From positions 2,108,001 through 2,172,000 of the forward strand of contig NZ_CP069513.1 in the NCBI RefSeq assembly GCF_016889425.1: DNA of 64,000 bases, read 5' to 3'. Both the position numbers and the translations under genes were made by a program. Source of the DNA: Corynebacterium amycolatum (lineage in GTDB: Bacteria > Actinomycetota > Actinomycetes > Mycobacteriales > Mycobacteriaceae). Shown in pieces: positions 9,160-17,410 of this stretch (position 1 is its first letter; the number at the start of each line of letters is the position of its first letter). The notes under the pieces are model-generated. The model ran no database searches and had not been told where the DNA came from. It saw only the letters and a list, made by a program, of their open reading frames with translations.

Positions 9160-11310
9160 ATGAAAACCACCGGCACCCAGTATAGGTATGACTTGGACGG
9201 ACTACGGGGCATTTCAATTGCCCTCGTAGTCCTTTTCCACGTTTACGTCGGTCGCGTTTCCGGTGGTGTGGACGTATTCCTCTTGCTCTCCGGGTTTTTC
9301 TTCTTCGGCGCGCAGTACCGCAATGCCATCAATCCCCGGCAGTCCATCAATCCGTGGTGGAGCATCTGGCGCACGCTGCGTCGCCTAATCCCGACACTGG
9401 TGCTGGTCCTCTTCGCGACAACCCTGTTTGTCATTTACTTCATTCCATCGCTTCGCACCATTGACATTGCCCAGCAACTCCGCGCCAGCCTGCTCTACTA
9501 CCAAAATTATGAACTGGCACTCCAGGGCTCGGACTACGCTGCCGCAGAGAGCGAAACTTCCCCACTGCAGCACCTGTGGTCAATGTCGGTGCAGGGTCAG
9601 TTTTACCTCGGCTCAATCTTGCTCATCTCCCTACTCGCCTGGATGACGCGCTCATCCCGGATTGTCGGGACTGTCACCTCACCAGTGGAGGCGAAGCGTA
9701 CCGACGCTACTGGCGGTAGACTCCGCCGAATCCTCACCCCGTTGCTGGCAGTTATCACTCTCGGCTCGCTTGCCTATGCCTTCTATATGCACTCCGAGAA
9801 CCAGGGGTGGAACTACTACTCCACTGTCAGCCGCCTCTGGGAACTCTGCCTCGGCGCACTACTCGGACTGATTCTTGTCCGGGGCTCCATCCCCATGCCC
9901 ACGCCTCTACGAGTGCTGTTAGCAGGCATCGGCCTCGCACTGGTGGTCTCCACCGGTTTCATCTTCGACGGTGCCGCACAGTTCCCAGGCCCTTGGACAC
10001 TATGGCCCCTCGGAGGTGCTGCGCTGATTATTATCGCTGGCCCCGAGGCGGGTTGGATCTCCAAGTTCCTGGCCAGCCGCCCAATGCGCGAGATAGGCCA
10101 GAGCGCCTACGCGCTCTACCTGTGGCACTGGCCTCTTCTCATCCTGGCCATAAACTACCTCAACCGCGATACTCCGGGGTTGAAGCTTGGCACCGCAGTG
10201 ATTGTCGTTTCCTTCATTTTGGCCAAGCTCACCAACAAGTATGTCGAGCTGCCACTGGCTCAATCGACTCGCCGACCGACCCGGACTCAGCCCGTCGTCG
10301 GCGATGCAATCCACGCAATTAAGCATCGTCACCCGGCTCGTCGCCAAGCGGTAGCCGGCGCTGTTGTAATCATTGCGTTGGTTGGCATGACCAGCCTTGT
10401 CAACGTGCAGCAGCTGCGCGTCAATCGTGCCTCTGCCACCAGCCTAGATCCAATGGTCTATCCAGGTGCGCTCGCGCTTACCGACGGGTACGAGGTGCCG
10501 AAGGCAGCCACAAAGCCGAATACCGATTTCATCACTGACCTCTGGCCGGAACCCGCCCTCGATGGTTGCCTTGTGACAGGCGGCGAAGACGTCGGGTATT
10601 TCCCGCCGAATCGCCGTTGGCGCGATGAGACCCAACCGTGTGTTTACGGTGACCCGGATGCTAGTGAATCGATTGTCATCATCGGGGGCTCGCACATGGA
10701 ACACTGGTTCGCCCCAATTGATGCCTACGGCAAGAAGCACGGTTACCGAGTGGTCGTTCTCCTTCGACAGGGCTGTCCAGCGACTTTAGAACCAATCCAC
10801 GGAGTCGGCGACATCTGCGTGCCCTGGACTTTCGAGGCACTGCAGAAAATTGACGAGGTTCAGCCAGAGATGGTTTTCACCACCTCGACCAGGCCCTTAT
10901 TCCAGGCGGACCCACCGCAGCCCGGCGACTATACGCCGGATGGCTATGTCTCGTTTTTCACTGCTCTACAAGAACGCGAAATTGATTTCTTCGCAATCCG
11001 CGATAACCCGTGGGCGCTACGGGAGGACTTGAGTCAGTTCTCCCCAAGCGTGTGCGACGAAGCGAACGAAGATTGCACCATCCACCGCAAAACTGCTCTA
11101 AATGCAGAAAATCCCGCTGAGGAAATTCTTGCAAACTTCCCCAACGGGCACAGTCTAGATTTTTCCGACATCTTCTGTGGCCCGACTACCTGCCGCAATG
11201 TTATCGGTAATATCTACGTCTACCGCGACAGCAATCACATCACCGATGAACTAGCGGCCACCTTCAGTGCCGAAATGGGCCGCCAGATCCAGGAGAGCCT
11301 GCGGGGCTAG
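9160..11310 (+). CDS. Membrane acyltransferase 3 with extracytoplasmic SGNH domain (OafA/OatA type)
   Basis: The 716-residue protein has an N-terminal acyltransferase-3 domain (about 8-365, YDLDGLRGISIALVVLFHV with the conserved DGLRG and histidine, about ten membrane helices, and AYALYLWHWPLLILAINY near 315-332) and a C-terminal SGNH/GDSL-type hydrolase-fold domain (about 440-716) with IIGGSHMEHW holding the candidate catalytic serine and DSNHIT near 690 holding the Asp-His pair. Proteins of this layout move acetyl or other acyl groups across the membrane onto cell-wall sugars, peptidoglycan or glycolipids. The acceptor cannot be inferred. In Corynebacteriales, acetylated mycolates, arabinogalactan modifications and peptidoglycan are all possible. 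The gene lies between rpsP and ffh and is convergent with ffh. Confidence 0.87.
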   Translation: MKTTGTQYRYDLDGLRGISIALVVLFHVYVGRVSGGVDVFLLLSGFFFFGAQYRNAINPRQSINPWWSIWRTLRRLIPTLVLVLFATTLFVIYFIPSLRTIDIAQQLRASLLYYQNYELALQGSDYAAAESETSPLQHLWSMSVQGQFYLGSILLISLLAWMTRSSRIVGTVTSPVEAKRTDATGGRLRRILTPLLAVITLGSLAYAFYMHSENQGWNYYSTVSRLWELCLGALLGLILVRGSIPMPTPLRVLLAGIGLALVVSTGFIFDGAAQFPGPWTLWPLGGAALIIIAGPEAGWISKFLASRPMREIGQSAYALYLWHWPLLILAINYLNRDTPGLKLGTAVIVVSFILAKLTNKYVELPLAQSTRRPTRTQPVVGDAIHAIKHRHPARRQAVAGAVVIIALVGMTSLVNVQQLRVNRASATSLDPMVYPGALALTDGYEVPKAATKPNTDFITDLWPEPALDGCLVTGGEDVGYFPPNRRWRDETQPCVYGDPDASESIVIIGGSHMEHWFAPIDAYGKKHGYRVVVLLRQGCPATLEPIHGVGDICVPWTFEALQKIDEVQPEMVFTTSTRPLFQADPPQPGDYTPDGYVSFFTALQEREIDFFAIRDNPWALREDLSQFSPSVCDEANEDCTIHRKTALNAENPAEEILANFPNGHSLDFSDIFCGPTTCRNVIGNIYVYRDSNHITDELAATFSAEMGRQIQESLRG

Positions 11311-11339
11311 CTACTTCTTGCCCCAGCTACTTCTTGCCC
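11309..11339. repeat. 15-bp direct repeat across two convergent stop codons
   Basis: AGCTACTTCTTGCCC occurs at 11309-11323 and 11325-11339. The acyltransferase stop touches copy 1, and the ffh stop (11329-11327 on the minus strand) lies in copy 2. Confidence 0.85.
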
Positions 11340-12922
11340 TGCCCGAAGTCGAGATTATTGAGGTCAAAGCCCTCCATGCCTTCTGGCAGCTGGTTGCCCA
11401 TCTGCTTCTGTAGCTTCTGCAGCTCGGCCATGCTAGGCATCCCCGGCATGCCCTGCATACCGGGCATTCCGCCACCGCGCATTGCCTTCGGCGGCGTCGG
11501 GCCGCGGTTAGCGCCCTTGCGCTTATTCTTGCCCTTGCCCTTTCGGCCACGCTTGGCCTTGCGGTTCGATGGGCGGCCACCGCCCATACCGAAACGACCG
11601 GCCATCTGAGCCATCATCTTGCGTGCCTCATTGAAGCGCTCGATGAGCTGGTTAACCTCCGAAACAGACACACCGGAACCGTTGGCGATACGACGACGTC
11701 GTGAAGCGTTCAGAATCTTCGGATTCTCGCGCTCTTCCGGAGTCATACCGCGGATAATCGCCTCGATGCGGTCAAGCTGCTTTTCATCGACCATTTCCGC
11801 GGCCTTGGACATTTCCGCGCCGCCGGGGAGCATCTTGAGGATGTTGCCGATTGGGCCCATCTTGCGGACCATCATCATCTGCTCGAGGAAGTCCTCGAGA
11901 GTCAACTCGCCCGAACCAATCTTCTGGGCAGACTTTGCAGCCTGCTCATGATCAATTTCCTTGGAAGCGACCTCAACCAACGTCTTCAGGTCACCCATGC
12001 CCAGGATGCGGCTGGCCATGCGGTCTGGGTGGAAGACGTCAAAGTCCTCCAACTTCTCGCCCGTGGAGGCGAACAGAATCGGCTTACCTGTGACCTCACG
12101 GATAGACAGTGCAGCGCCACCGCGCGCGTCGCCATCGAGCTTGGTCAGTACAACACCGGTGAAGTCAACGCCATCTCGGAAGGCCTTGGCGGTCTCTACC
12201 GCGTCCTGACCAATCATGGAGTCGATGACAAACAGAACTTCATGCGGGTTGATGGCATCGCGAATATCGCGGGCTTGCTTCATCAGAACCTCATCGATAC
12301 CCAGGCGACCTGCGGTATCGATAATCACCACATCGTGGCGATGCTGGCGAGCATAAGCGAGGCCACGGAACGCGGCGTCAACTGGGTTGTCCTCGCTGGT
12401 GCCCATTTCATGGGTGGAATCGAGGCTGGTGCCCGGGAACGGTGCGAAGCACGGCACGCCTGCACGCTCAGCCACGATTTCCAGCTGCTGCACCGCACCT
12501 GGGCGCTGCAGGTCGCAGGCGACGAGAACTGGGGTGTGCCCCTGATCCGTGAGGTACCTGGCCAATTTACCGGCCAAGGTGGTCTTACCAGCACCCTGCA
12601 GACCGGCCAGCATGATAACCGTTGGCGGCTGCTTCGACATATTGAGACGTCGAGTCTCGCCACCGAGGATGTTGATCAGTTCCTCATTGACAACCTCAAT
12701 GATTTGGTTGGCCGGGTTGACCGTCTGGCTGCCAATAATTTCGTTAGCGCGTTCCTTGATGCGCTTGATGAAGGTACGGACAACCTCAAGGGAGACATCG
12801 GCTTCCAGAAGAGCCAGCCGAATCTCGCGGGCGGTGGCGTTAATATCCGCCTCAGTCAGGCGACCCTTCCCGCCCAGCCCCCGCAGGGCACCCGTCAAAC
12901 GATCGGAAAGAGACTCAAACAA
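11327..12922 (-). CDS. ffh: Signal recognition particle protein Ffh (SRP54)
   Basis: Ffh binds signal sequences of nascent membrane proteins together with 4.5S RNA and hands the ribosome to FtsY. The 531-residue protein has the N domain (about 1-90), the GTPase G domain (about 100-295: GLQGAGKTTLAGKLA, DTAGRLGID, TKLDGDARGG) and the M domain (about 300-450, MMMVRKMGPIGNILKMLPGG). The tail after about 450 is unusually basic and then rich in glycine and methionine (MPGMQGMPGMPSM), which is typical of actinobacterial Ffh. Its partner ftsY lies about 3 kb upstream on the same strand, separated by two oppositely oriented surface-protein genes. Confidence 0.97.
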   Translation of the reverse strand: MFESLSDRLTGALRGLGGKGRLTEADINATAREIRLALLEADVSLEVVRTFIKRIKERANEIIGSQTVNPANQIIEVVNEELINILGGETRRLNMSKQPPTVIMLAGLQGAGKTTLAGKLARYLTDQGHTPVLVACDLQRPGAVQQLEIVAERAGVPCFAPFPGTSLDSTHEMGTSEDNPVDAAFRGLAYARQHRHDVVIIDTAGRLGIDEVLMKQARDIRDAINPHEVLFVIDSMIGQDAVETAKAFRDGVDFTGVVLTKLDGDARGGAALSIREVTGKPILFASTGEKLEDFDVFHPDRMASRILGMGDLKTLVEVASKEIDHEQAAKSAQKIGSGELTLEDFLEQMMMVRKMGPIGNILKMLPGGAEMSKAAEMVDEKQLDRIEAIIRGMTPEERENPKILNASRRRRIANGSGVSVSEVNQLIERFNEARKMMAQMAGRFGMGGGRPSNRKAKRGRKGKGKNKRKGANRGPTPPKAMRGGGMPGMQGMPGMPSMAELQKLQKQMGNQLPEGMEGFDLNNLDFGQGKK

Positions 12923-13527
12923 GTTTCCAGCTCCCCTTTTGCCTTATCTTTTCTTAACTGTTCTACCGTACCCGCTGGCTACTCCGTTTGGCACATATCT
13001 ACAGCTTCGCCTATCGACAACAATTGCATCCCATCCACCCTAAACACCCCGATTCGGGTGTAACCAATAGGAAGTAGAAATCGGCAATAGAGTGAAGCTC
13101 TTTTATTCTCGGGAACGTTAAATTACTATTCATTATTTTAACGTGACAATTAAACACGACCTAAGACAGGGTTGTCCCACTGCATAAAGAACGTTTACAC
13201 AACCTATCTACCGCCAGGTAGATAACAGACAAGTAACGCCAATAGCCAACTTTTACTAAGGACGATCCTAGTGCACGCCTCCCCCGAAATGGTGCAAACT
13301 AAATTGCAAACCGGCAGCATTACAGCAGGTCAAAGTGTGCCACTACACACCTAGAGTTATCCCTATAACTACTTCCAATGCCATGCATATATCAACCAGT
13401 TTATGGTTAGCCATGAACCTAGTTAACCGCAGTTGGCCTGGTTTTATTTTCCGCCGTGCACGATGAGGGATGAACGGCGAAATCATATTCATCGGTCTCT
13501 GACCGTTTGACTCCTTGGGAGGTTTTC
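12923..13527. promoter_or_regulatory. 605-bp intergenic region with two inverted repeats
   Basis: This gap between the divergent ffh and the first LAxTG gene is AT-richer than its surroundings and holds no credible gene. It contains CGTTAAA (13116-13122) with TTTAACG (13137-13143), and a perfect 8-bp inverted repeat TATCTACC-GCCA-GGTAGATA (13205-13224). The second has the shape of a repressor operator or a small hairpin. The length suggests promoters for both neighbours and possibly control sites for the surface gene. Confidence 0.4.
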
Positions 13528-14367
13528 ATGAAGAAGTTCACTACGGCTATCGCCGCCACCTTCTCCGCCAGCATGATTGCAAGCGCAGGCATCGCTACTG
13601 CACAGATTCCGGCCCCAATGCCGACCGAGTGCCCCGCCGGCCAGCACTTTGAAAACGTCGACGGCACTTTCCAGTGCGTTGCAGACCAGCCTGAGCAGGA
13701 TTCCGCTGACGGAATTCCGGCCCCAATGCCGGACAAGTGCCCAGACGGCCAGCACTTTGAAAACGTCGGCGGAACCTTCCAGTGCGTCGCGGACAAGGAA
13801 GCCCCTAAGCCTGAAACGCCGGGCAACAATGAGTCCCAGCCCGGCAACCTCGGAAACCCAGGTATTTCTGATAAGCAGTGCCCGGAGGGCGAGCACTTCG
13901 ACATGAGCAAGCCAGTTCCGGGCAACCCGAACGTCTTCGGTGCCTGCGTCAAGGACGAGACGAAGCCGGATACTGACAAGCCAGGCAAGGACAAGCCGGA
14001 TACTGACAAGCCAGGCAAGGACGGCAAACCGGGCAAAGACGGCAAGGATGTCAAGGTAAACGTTGACATCAAGATCTCTGCTGAGTGCAAGAACGAAAAC
14101 AAGTGCACGAAGGAAGAGAAGAAGGCCAAGGAAAAGGCTGAGAAGAAGGCGTCCGAGTCCAAGAAGACGACCTATTCCGAGAACGTAAAGAAGGTTTCAG
14201 ACTCCAAGAAGTCTGAGCAGAATAACTCTGAGTCCAAGAAGGCTTCTTCCACTCAGAGCACTGGCCTAGCAGCCACCGGCGTTGACGCCACCACCCTGGG
14301 CGGAGCCGCTCTGGTTCTTCTGGTCGGCGGTGTCGCTGCTACCCGCATCGCCCGCAAGAACCGCTAA
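13528..14367 (+). CDS. Secreted surface protein with LAATG sorting signal, lysine-rich stalk
   Basis: The ATG at 13528 has GGGAGG six bases upstream. Residues 1-25 are a signal peptide (MKKFTTAIAATFSAS..., cleavage likely after ATA25). Three related cysteine-pair modules follow: C35/C50, C71/C86 (both CPxGQHFENVxGTFQCV, each preceded by IPAPMP) and a diverged third, C118/C140. Then come short DKPGKD repeats (about 143-184), one more cysteine pair (C187/C193) and a strongly lysine-rich stretch (about 192-240). The C-terminus is LAATG (247-251), a hydrophobic helix and RIARKNR. LAxTG is the motif class E sortases recognise in high-GC Gram-positives, so wall anchoring is inferred. No family was recognised for the modules; ligand or partner is unknown. 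A paralogue follows at 14891. Confidence 0.75.
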   Translation: MKKFTTAIAATFSASMIASAGIATAQIPAPMPTECPAGQHFENVDGTFQCVADQPEQDSADGIPAPMPDKCPDGQHFENVGGTFQCVADKEAPKPETPGNNESQPGNLGNPGISDKQCPEGEHFDMSKPVPGNPNVFGACVKDETKPDTDKPGKDKPDTDKPGKDGKPGKDGKDVKVNVDIKISAECKNENKCTKEEKKAKEKAEKKASESKKTTYSENVKKVSDSKKSEQNNSESKKASSTQSTGLAATGVDATTLGGAALVLLVGGVAATRIARKNR

Positions 14368-14404
14368 GAAGCTTAGGGTTCTACCCCGCTAGCGAAACGT
14401 AAAC

Positions 14405-14440
14405 TGCTCCTGATGCCAATTCAGCATCGGGAGCATTTTT
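14405..14440 (+). terminator. Rho-independent terminator after the first LAxTG gene
   Basis: A 12-bp stem (TGCTCCTGATGC 14405-14416 with GCATCGGGAGCA 14424-14435, one wobble) with a 7-base loop is followed by TTTTT at 14436-14440. It separates the two paralogous genes into different transcripts. Confidence 0.9.
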
Positions 14441-14890
14441 GCGTGTCATATCTTCGAAACGTTATAACTCCTATAGCTCGAACCATAAACCGCACAGATA
14501 CCGATTTTTTACCAAACCGCTACGCCCCACCCGCCTTTCGCCACCCCGACACGATTAGGAAGCACCATTCGCCAGCAAAGATGAGCGAAAGCTATAAGAC
14601 ATTAGAAGACTCGGCTCCATTAGCGAAGACAGAAAAGCCCTATGCCGAGTCGACAGTGGCAAGTTCTATAAACGCTCCAACCACAACGGGTGTACACACT
14701 CAGCGTTGTAAATATAAGTTCCCACTTTCCTCTACTGAGGTTTGGACGAGTCAACAATTTTGCTTTACCCCCTCCCCAAACCCATGCCACTAAAGACTTT
14801 AATTAGTTATTAGAATCAAATGTGTGAACAGTGTTCCCCCTTAAGCCCATTGATTGCAGGGCTTTCCTATAGACATTGTGAGGTTTCCAA
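14441..14890. promoter_or_regulatory. 450-bp gap upstream of the second LAxTG gene
   Basis: No credible gene is seen. It is AT-rich near the 3' end and holds GAACA-G-TGTTC (14826-14836), an 11-base inverted repeat 55 bases before the start codon that could be a regulator site. Its spacing does not fit the actinobacterial LexA box. Confidence 0.35.
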
Positions 14891-15622
14891 ATGAAGAAGC
14901 TCTCTTCGACCATGGTGGCCGCTGCCGCTTCAGCCGGCATGCTCATCGGCGTTGGCGCCGCCACCGCACAGATTCCTGACCCCGCCCCATCGGAATGCCC
15001 CGCCGGTCAACATTTTGAAAATGTTGGCGGTACTTTCCAGTGTGTAGATGACGCGGCAAACCCGGATCCAGGAGGTTCATCGAACGATGGCATCCCACCG
15101 GGCGTTGAGGACACCCAGACCTGTCCCGACGGTTCCCCGCGGGATATGAGCAAGATTGACCCGGCAACCGGAGCTTACGGCGCGTGTGGCACTTCAGATG
15201 ATTCCGGCCCAACTCCGGAGCCTGACGAAGATGCCCCAGAGAATGACGGAATTCCGCCGGGAGTCGATGACACCGCAACGTGCCCCGATGGTTCCCCGCG
15301 GGATATGAGCAAGATCGACCCGGCAACCGGAGTCTACGGCTACTGTCCAACTTCCGACGATGAAAACCCAGACGATGACGCACCGGGGGATGATGAAAAC
15401 CCAGGTGACGAACGGCCTGGGGACGACAAGAATCCTGGGGAGGAAAATCCAGGAGACAAGCCCGACAACCCTAAGAATGACGGTAAGCAAACCGGGACCA
15501 AGAACACTGGTCTAGCAGTCACTGGTGTTCAGGCGACTGCCCTCGGCGGTGCGGCTCTCGCACTCCTGGTCGGTGGCGTGGCAGCTACCCGCCTCGCACG
15601 CAAGAATTCTAAGGATTCCTAG
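14891..15622 (+). CDS. Secreted surface protein with LAVTG sorting signal, acidic stalk
   Basis: The protein has 243 residues, is a paralogue of the upstream gene and carries the same plan. Signal peptide 1-26 (cleavage after ATA26), one module identical in style to its neighbour (CPAGQHFENVGGTFQCV, C36/C51), then two near-identical modules with NDGIPPGVxDTxTCPDGSP and RDMSKIDPATG (C78/C99 and C131/C152), a stalk of ENPGDD-type repeats (about 158-200) that is strongly acidic, LAVTG (208-212), a hydrophobic helix and RLARKNSKDS. The start ATG follows GTGAGG by eight bases. Function is unrecognised. The charge of the stalk is opposite to that of the neighbouring paralogue, which is lysine-rich. 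Six cysteines in three pairs suggest disulfides formed after export. Confidence 0.75.
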   Translation: MKKLSSTMVAAAASAGMLIGVGAATAQIPDPAPSECPAGQHFENVGGTFQCVDDAANPDPGGSSNDGIPPGVEDTQTCPDGSPRDMSKIDPATGAYGACGTSDDSGPTPEPDEDAPENDGIPPGVDDTATCPDGSPRDMSKIDPATGVYGYCPTSDDENPDDDAPGDDENPGDERPGDDKNPGEENPGDKPDNPKNDGKQTGTKNTGLAVTGVQATALGGAALALLVGGVAATRLARKNSKDS

Positions 15623-15660
15623 CACAACTCTCCGCTAGATTCCTAGCCCCTCAACAGTAA

Positions 15661-15725
15661 AAGCCCCGGAGCCCCGCGTATCCTCTACAGAAATCTACGC
15701 GGTGGCTCCGAGGCCTTTACTTTTT
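15661..15725. terminator. Long hairpin terminator shared by convergent genes
   Basis: AAGCCCCGGAGCC(C)CGCGTA (15661-15680) pairs with TACGCGG-TGGCTCCG-GGC (about 15696-15717), followed by T-rich sequence on the plus side (CTTTACTTTTT) and TTTT on the minus side. It can serve both the second LAxTG gene and ftsY. Confidence 0.75.
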
Positions 15726-15794
15726 GCCGGGAGGGGGCAACGACCGACGCTGTACTCACCAATCAATGGAAAATTCACTCATCGATGTTAGTTA

Positions 15795-17363
15795 CTATTT
15801 GCGGCCGCCGAGCAGTGCGTCTACAAAGCTCTCCGGCTCAAACGGCGCCAGGTGGTCAGCACCTTCACCAAGGCCAACCAACTTCACCGGTACACCGAGC
15901 TCGTTTTGCACCTGGAATACAATGCCGCCCTTCGCGGTACCGTCCAGCTTGGTCAGAGCAACGCCGGTGATGTCTACAACATCCCGGAAAGTACGAGCCT
16001 GCAGCAGACCATTTTGGCCAACCGTCGCGTCCAAAACCAGGATGACTTCATCAACCTGAGCCTTCTTCTCCACCACGCGCTTAATCTTGTCCAGTTGGTC
16101 CATCAGTCCGACCTTGGTGTGCAGGCGGCCGGCGGTGTCGATGAGCACCACATCAGCGCCGGACTCGATACCGTGAGCAACTGCCTCAAATGCAATAGAA
16201 GCAGGATCCGCGCCTTCAGCGCCACGAACGGTCTCGGCACCGACACGACGGCCCCAGGTTTCCAGCTGATCTGCAGCAGCGGCACGGAAAGTGTCCGCTG
16301 CACCGAGAACAACATGGTGGCCACCGGCCACCAGCACACGAGCCAGTTTGCCCGTCGTCGTGGTCTTACCAGTGCCGTTGACACCGACCACCAGAATCAC
16401 TGCGGGCTTGCCCTCGTGCGGAAGTGCGCGAATGGAGCGATCCATCTCAGGCTTGCACTCCTCAATCAGCACCTCACGCAGCAGGGCGCGTGCCTGTTCT
16501 TCCGTGCTCACCTTCTGGCTGGCAATACGCTCACGCAGCTTATCGACGACACGCTGCGTCGCAGCCGCACCGAGGTCAGCCATCACCAGGATGTCCTCGA
16601 CCTCTTCCCACGCGTCCTCATCAAGGTCACCCGCGCCCAAGATGCCGAGCACAGACTGGCCAATTGCATTCTGCGACCGGGACAGACGACCGCGCAGGCG
16701 ACCCAGACGTCCCTCAGCCGGGTCAATGGAGTCAATCTGCTGTTCCGCTTCTGGCTCCGGCGTCGGCTCCGGCTCTGGCGTCGGTTCTGGCGTCGGCTCT
16801 GGCGTCGGTTCTGGTTCGGGAGTCGGCTCCGGCTCCGGCACCGGTTCAGGAGCAGAAACTACCTCTACCTCAGGCTCTGCTTGGGGCTCTGGTTGTGGTT
16901 CCGGCTCGGGCTCTGATTCCTCTTCTCCGGCCGTAGGCAAATCGATTGGGATTTCCCGCATTACGCGGTCGTGATCCCCCTCCATTTCGGTGGGGTTATC
17001 GGGAATAGGCAGTTGGCCTTCCGGCTTCAGCAGGGAGCCATCCGTCGACTTATCAACGGGCTCATCTGCCCGCTTTTCAACTGGTTCCGGGACCTGCTTT
17101 TCAATGGGCTTTTCCACCGGCTTGGGCATCGGTTTTTCAACCGGCTGCTTCTCACGGGTATCAGTTCCACTACCGGCCGGAGCGAAGTTAAAACCACTAG
17201 TGGCCTGGTAATTTCCAGACTTCTCCTGCTGGGTGAGTTCCTTAGTATCTTCCTTCGCAAAGGAAATGCGCTGGTTTTTCCTGCGGACATAGCCCACAAC
17301 AAAAAGCAGCGCGATAATAACGACAATCGCGACGACAAGGAGTATCCACTGAGTTGGAGTCAT
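15795..17363 (-). CDS. ftsY: SRP receptor FtsY
   Basis: FtsY docks the SRP-ribosome complex at the membrane. Residues 4-24 form an N-terminal membrane anchor ([20 protein letters not shown]). The A domain (about 25-220) is acidic and holds a long run of Pro-Glu-Pro-Thr repeats (about 140-215) that should be extended. The NG GTPase follows: [16 protein letters not shown] (about 325), [19 protein letters not shown] and the ending [23 protein letters not shown]. The ATG at 17363 (MTPTQW) is used; an upstream in-frame ATG at 17372 is possible. It lies directly downstream of smc (47 bases), as in other actinobacteria. Confidence 0.96.
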   Translation of the reverse strand: MTPTQWILLVVAIVVIIALLFVVGYVRRKNQRISFAKEDTKELTQQEKSGNYQATSGFNFAPAGSGTDTREKQPVEKPMPKPVEKPIEKQVPEPVEKRADEPVDKSTDGSLLKPEGQLPIPDNPTEMEGDHDRVMREIPIDLPTAGEEESEPEPEPQPEPQAEPEVEVVSAPEPVPEPEPTPEPEPTPEPTPEPTPEPEPTPEPEAEQQIDSIDPAEGRLGRLRGRLSRSQNAIGQSVLGILGAGDLDEDAWEEVEDILVMADLGAAATQRVVDKLRERIASQKVSTEEQARALLREVLIEECKPEMDRSIRALPHEGKPAVILVVGVNGTGKTTTTGKLARVLVAGGHHVVLGAADTFRAAAADQLETWGRRVGAETVRGAEGADPASIAFEAVAHGIESGADVVLIDTAGRLHTKVGLMDQLDKIKRVVEKKAQVDEVILVLDATVGQNGLLQARTFRDVVDITGVALTKLDGTAKGGIVFQVQNELGVPVKLVGLGEGADHLAPFEPESFVDALLGGRK

Positions 17364-17410
17364 AACTCTCATTATGCAGTATCAACGACTCTTCCTCACT
17401 TACTCCGCGC

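Noticed and set aside
14413..14793. 126-codon frame between the two LAxTG genes
   Set aside because: It starts inside the terminator hairpin, has no ribosome-binding site and no recognisable protein features.
14826..14836. Possible LexA (SOS) box GAAC-N3-GTTC upstream of the second LAxTG gene
   Set aside because: The actinobacterial box needs a four-base spacer; here it is three. Kept only as an inverted repeat.
16735..16860. Tandem repeat in ftsY considered as a minisatellite or CRISPR-like array
   Set aside because: It is a coding Pro-Glu-Pro-Thr repeat of irregular short units without spacers.
16291..16974. Open frame with Gly-Ser-Gly-Val repeats on the plus strand opposite ftsY
   Set aside because: The repeats are the antisense of the FtsY Pro-Glu-Pro-Thr stretch, so this is a shadow frame.
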